From positions 1 to 6,394 of the forward strand of contig JACQCL010000157.1 of the NCBI GenBank assembly GCA_016201645.1: a DNA stretch of 6,394 bases, read 5' to 3'. Origin of the DNA: Candidatus Rokuibacteriota bacterium. Lineage in GTDB: Bacteria > Methylomirabilota > Methylomirabilia > Rokubacteriales > CSP1-6. The notes under the pieces are model-generated. The model had not been told where the DNA came from and made no database searches. It was given only the letters and a program-made list of their open reading frames with translations. The translations under genes and the position numbers were made by a program. This document shows positions 6,102 through 6,394 of this stretch, one piece after another; position 1 is the stretch's first letter, and each line of letters opens with the position of its first letter.

Positions 6102-6394
6102 TATGTGATGGCTTCCTGACTGCTATTGTCGAAGAAGTGGATGCGCTCTGGGATGAACGCCAGCCGGATCTTCTGGTGGTGCTTGGTGCGCACCGTGGGA
6201 TCCACTCGCGCGACGATCGTCTGGTTCCCCACCTGCGTGTCCAGGAGGATCTCCGAGCCCAGGGGCTCCACCACTTCCACCACGGCCTCGAAGACCAAGT
6301 CGTGGGGATCGCTGGCGGTCGCCTCCCTGAGATCCTCCGGGCGAATTCCCAGAGTGGCCGTCTGCCCCTTGTACCGGGCGAGGCGGCTGGCCCG
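6101..6394 (-). CDS. Sugar-type ABC transporter ATPase, C-terminal part (MalK/UgpC family), 5' end outside window
   Basis: Only the last 97 residues are present; the gene enters from the right edge and ends at a TAA (6103-6101). Visible are the phrase GIRPEDL near the start of the fragment, then VVEPLGSEILL, a VARVDP strand and IHFFD close to the end. This order (GIRPE, EPLG, varv, hlFD) is the C-terminal TOBE regulatory domain of MalK/UgpC/MsmK-type ATPases that energise carbohydrate or glycerol-phosphate importers. The nucleotide-binding domain with Walker A/B would lie outside the window. The stop codon shares its last A with the presumed first codon of the substrate-binding protein (TAATC), and the Shine-Dalgarno-like AGGAAG for that gene lies inside this one, so the two appear coupled. 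The substrate cannot be read from this fragment. Finding a CUT1-type ATPase directly against a Liv operon is unusual, since Liv systems carry their own two ATPases. Confidence 0.88.
   Translation of the reverse strand, partial: RASRLARYKGQTATLGIRPEDLREATASDPHDLVFEAVVEVVEPLGSEILLDTQVGNQTIVARVDPTVRTKHHQKIRLAFIPERIHFFDNSSQEAIT
6112..6117 (-). promoter_or_regulatory. Shine-Dalgarno-like site for the substrate-binding protein
   Basis: The minus strand reads AGGAAG here, inside the last codons of the upstream ATPase gene. It is 7 bases before ATA (6104), 10 before ATC (6101) and 13 before CTG (6098), all in the binding-protein frame. Its presence supports initiation in this small interval even though no standard start codon exists there. 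Confidence 0.5.

Noticed and set aside
5181..6119. Plus-strand 312-codon frame antisense to the binding protein
   Set aside because: Antisense to a gene with a convincing signal peptide and Peripla_BP_6 features; the translation is charged low-complexity sequence.
1..6394. Defence system, CRISPR, phage or transposon content
   Set aside because: No spaced direct repeats, transposase, integrase, nuclease or toxin-like frames were seen; the window is a transport operon with two accessory genes.

Overview
The window is a GC-rich (roughly two-thirds G+C by eye), tightly packed bacterial segment in which every convincing gene lies on the minus strand, so transcription runs from right to left. It contains one complete branched-chain-amino-acid-type (HAAT/Liv) ABC importer, with two unrelated genes appended downstream and the tail of a sugar-type ABC ATPase upstream. 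The very high GC, gene overlaps, GTG starts and dispersed CCCTCACCCT/CTCTCCCC palindromes resemble uncultivated soil or sediment lineages such as Rokubacteria or NC10, or some Beta/Deltaproteobacteria. That placement is an inference from style, not from a marker gene.

Layout in transcription order: (1) 6394-6101, C-terminal 97 residues of a MalK/UgpC-type ATPase (TOBE region), cut by the window edge. (2) 6101-4926, periplasmic substrate-binding protein with signal peptide but no ATG/GTG/TTG start in frame; the expected start position reads ATC in a TAATC junction. (3) 4902-4033, permease LivH. (4) 4033-3047, permease LivM, whose C-terminal tail is encoded by a palindromic repeat. (5) 3060-2332, ATPase LivG. 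(6) 2325-1582, ATPase LivF with unusual Walker B/D-loop/switch residues. (7) 1585-494, membrane-anchored alpha/beta hydrolase of dienelactone-hydrolase type. (8) 477-97, short membrane-anchored class I cytochrome c. A palindromic repeat region follows at 17-109 and may end the transcript.

Neighbouring genes overlap by 1, 1, 14 and 4 bases, or are separated by 23, 6 and 16 bases, so the eight genes look like one co-transcribed, translationally coupled unit. The Liv proteins form a standard importer: the binding protein captures an amino acid, amide or small organic acid in the periplasm, LivH/LivM form the channel, and LivG/LivF power it. The hydrolase and cytochrome c have no obvious mechanistic link to uptake. 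They may act on the substrate or its precursor at the membrane, or simply share the transcript.

I found no RNA gene, CRISPR array, insertion sequence or phage gene, and no promoter I would defend. The window is mostly ordinary. The points worth a second look are the missing start codon of the binding protein, the repeat inside livM that also supplies the livG ribosome-binding site, the non-canonical LivF ATPase motifs, and the appended hydrolase/cytochrome pair.
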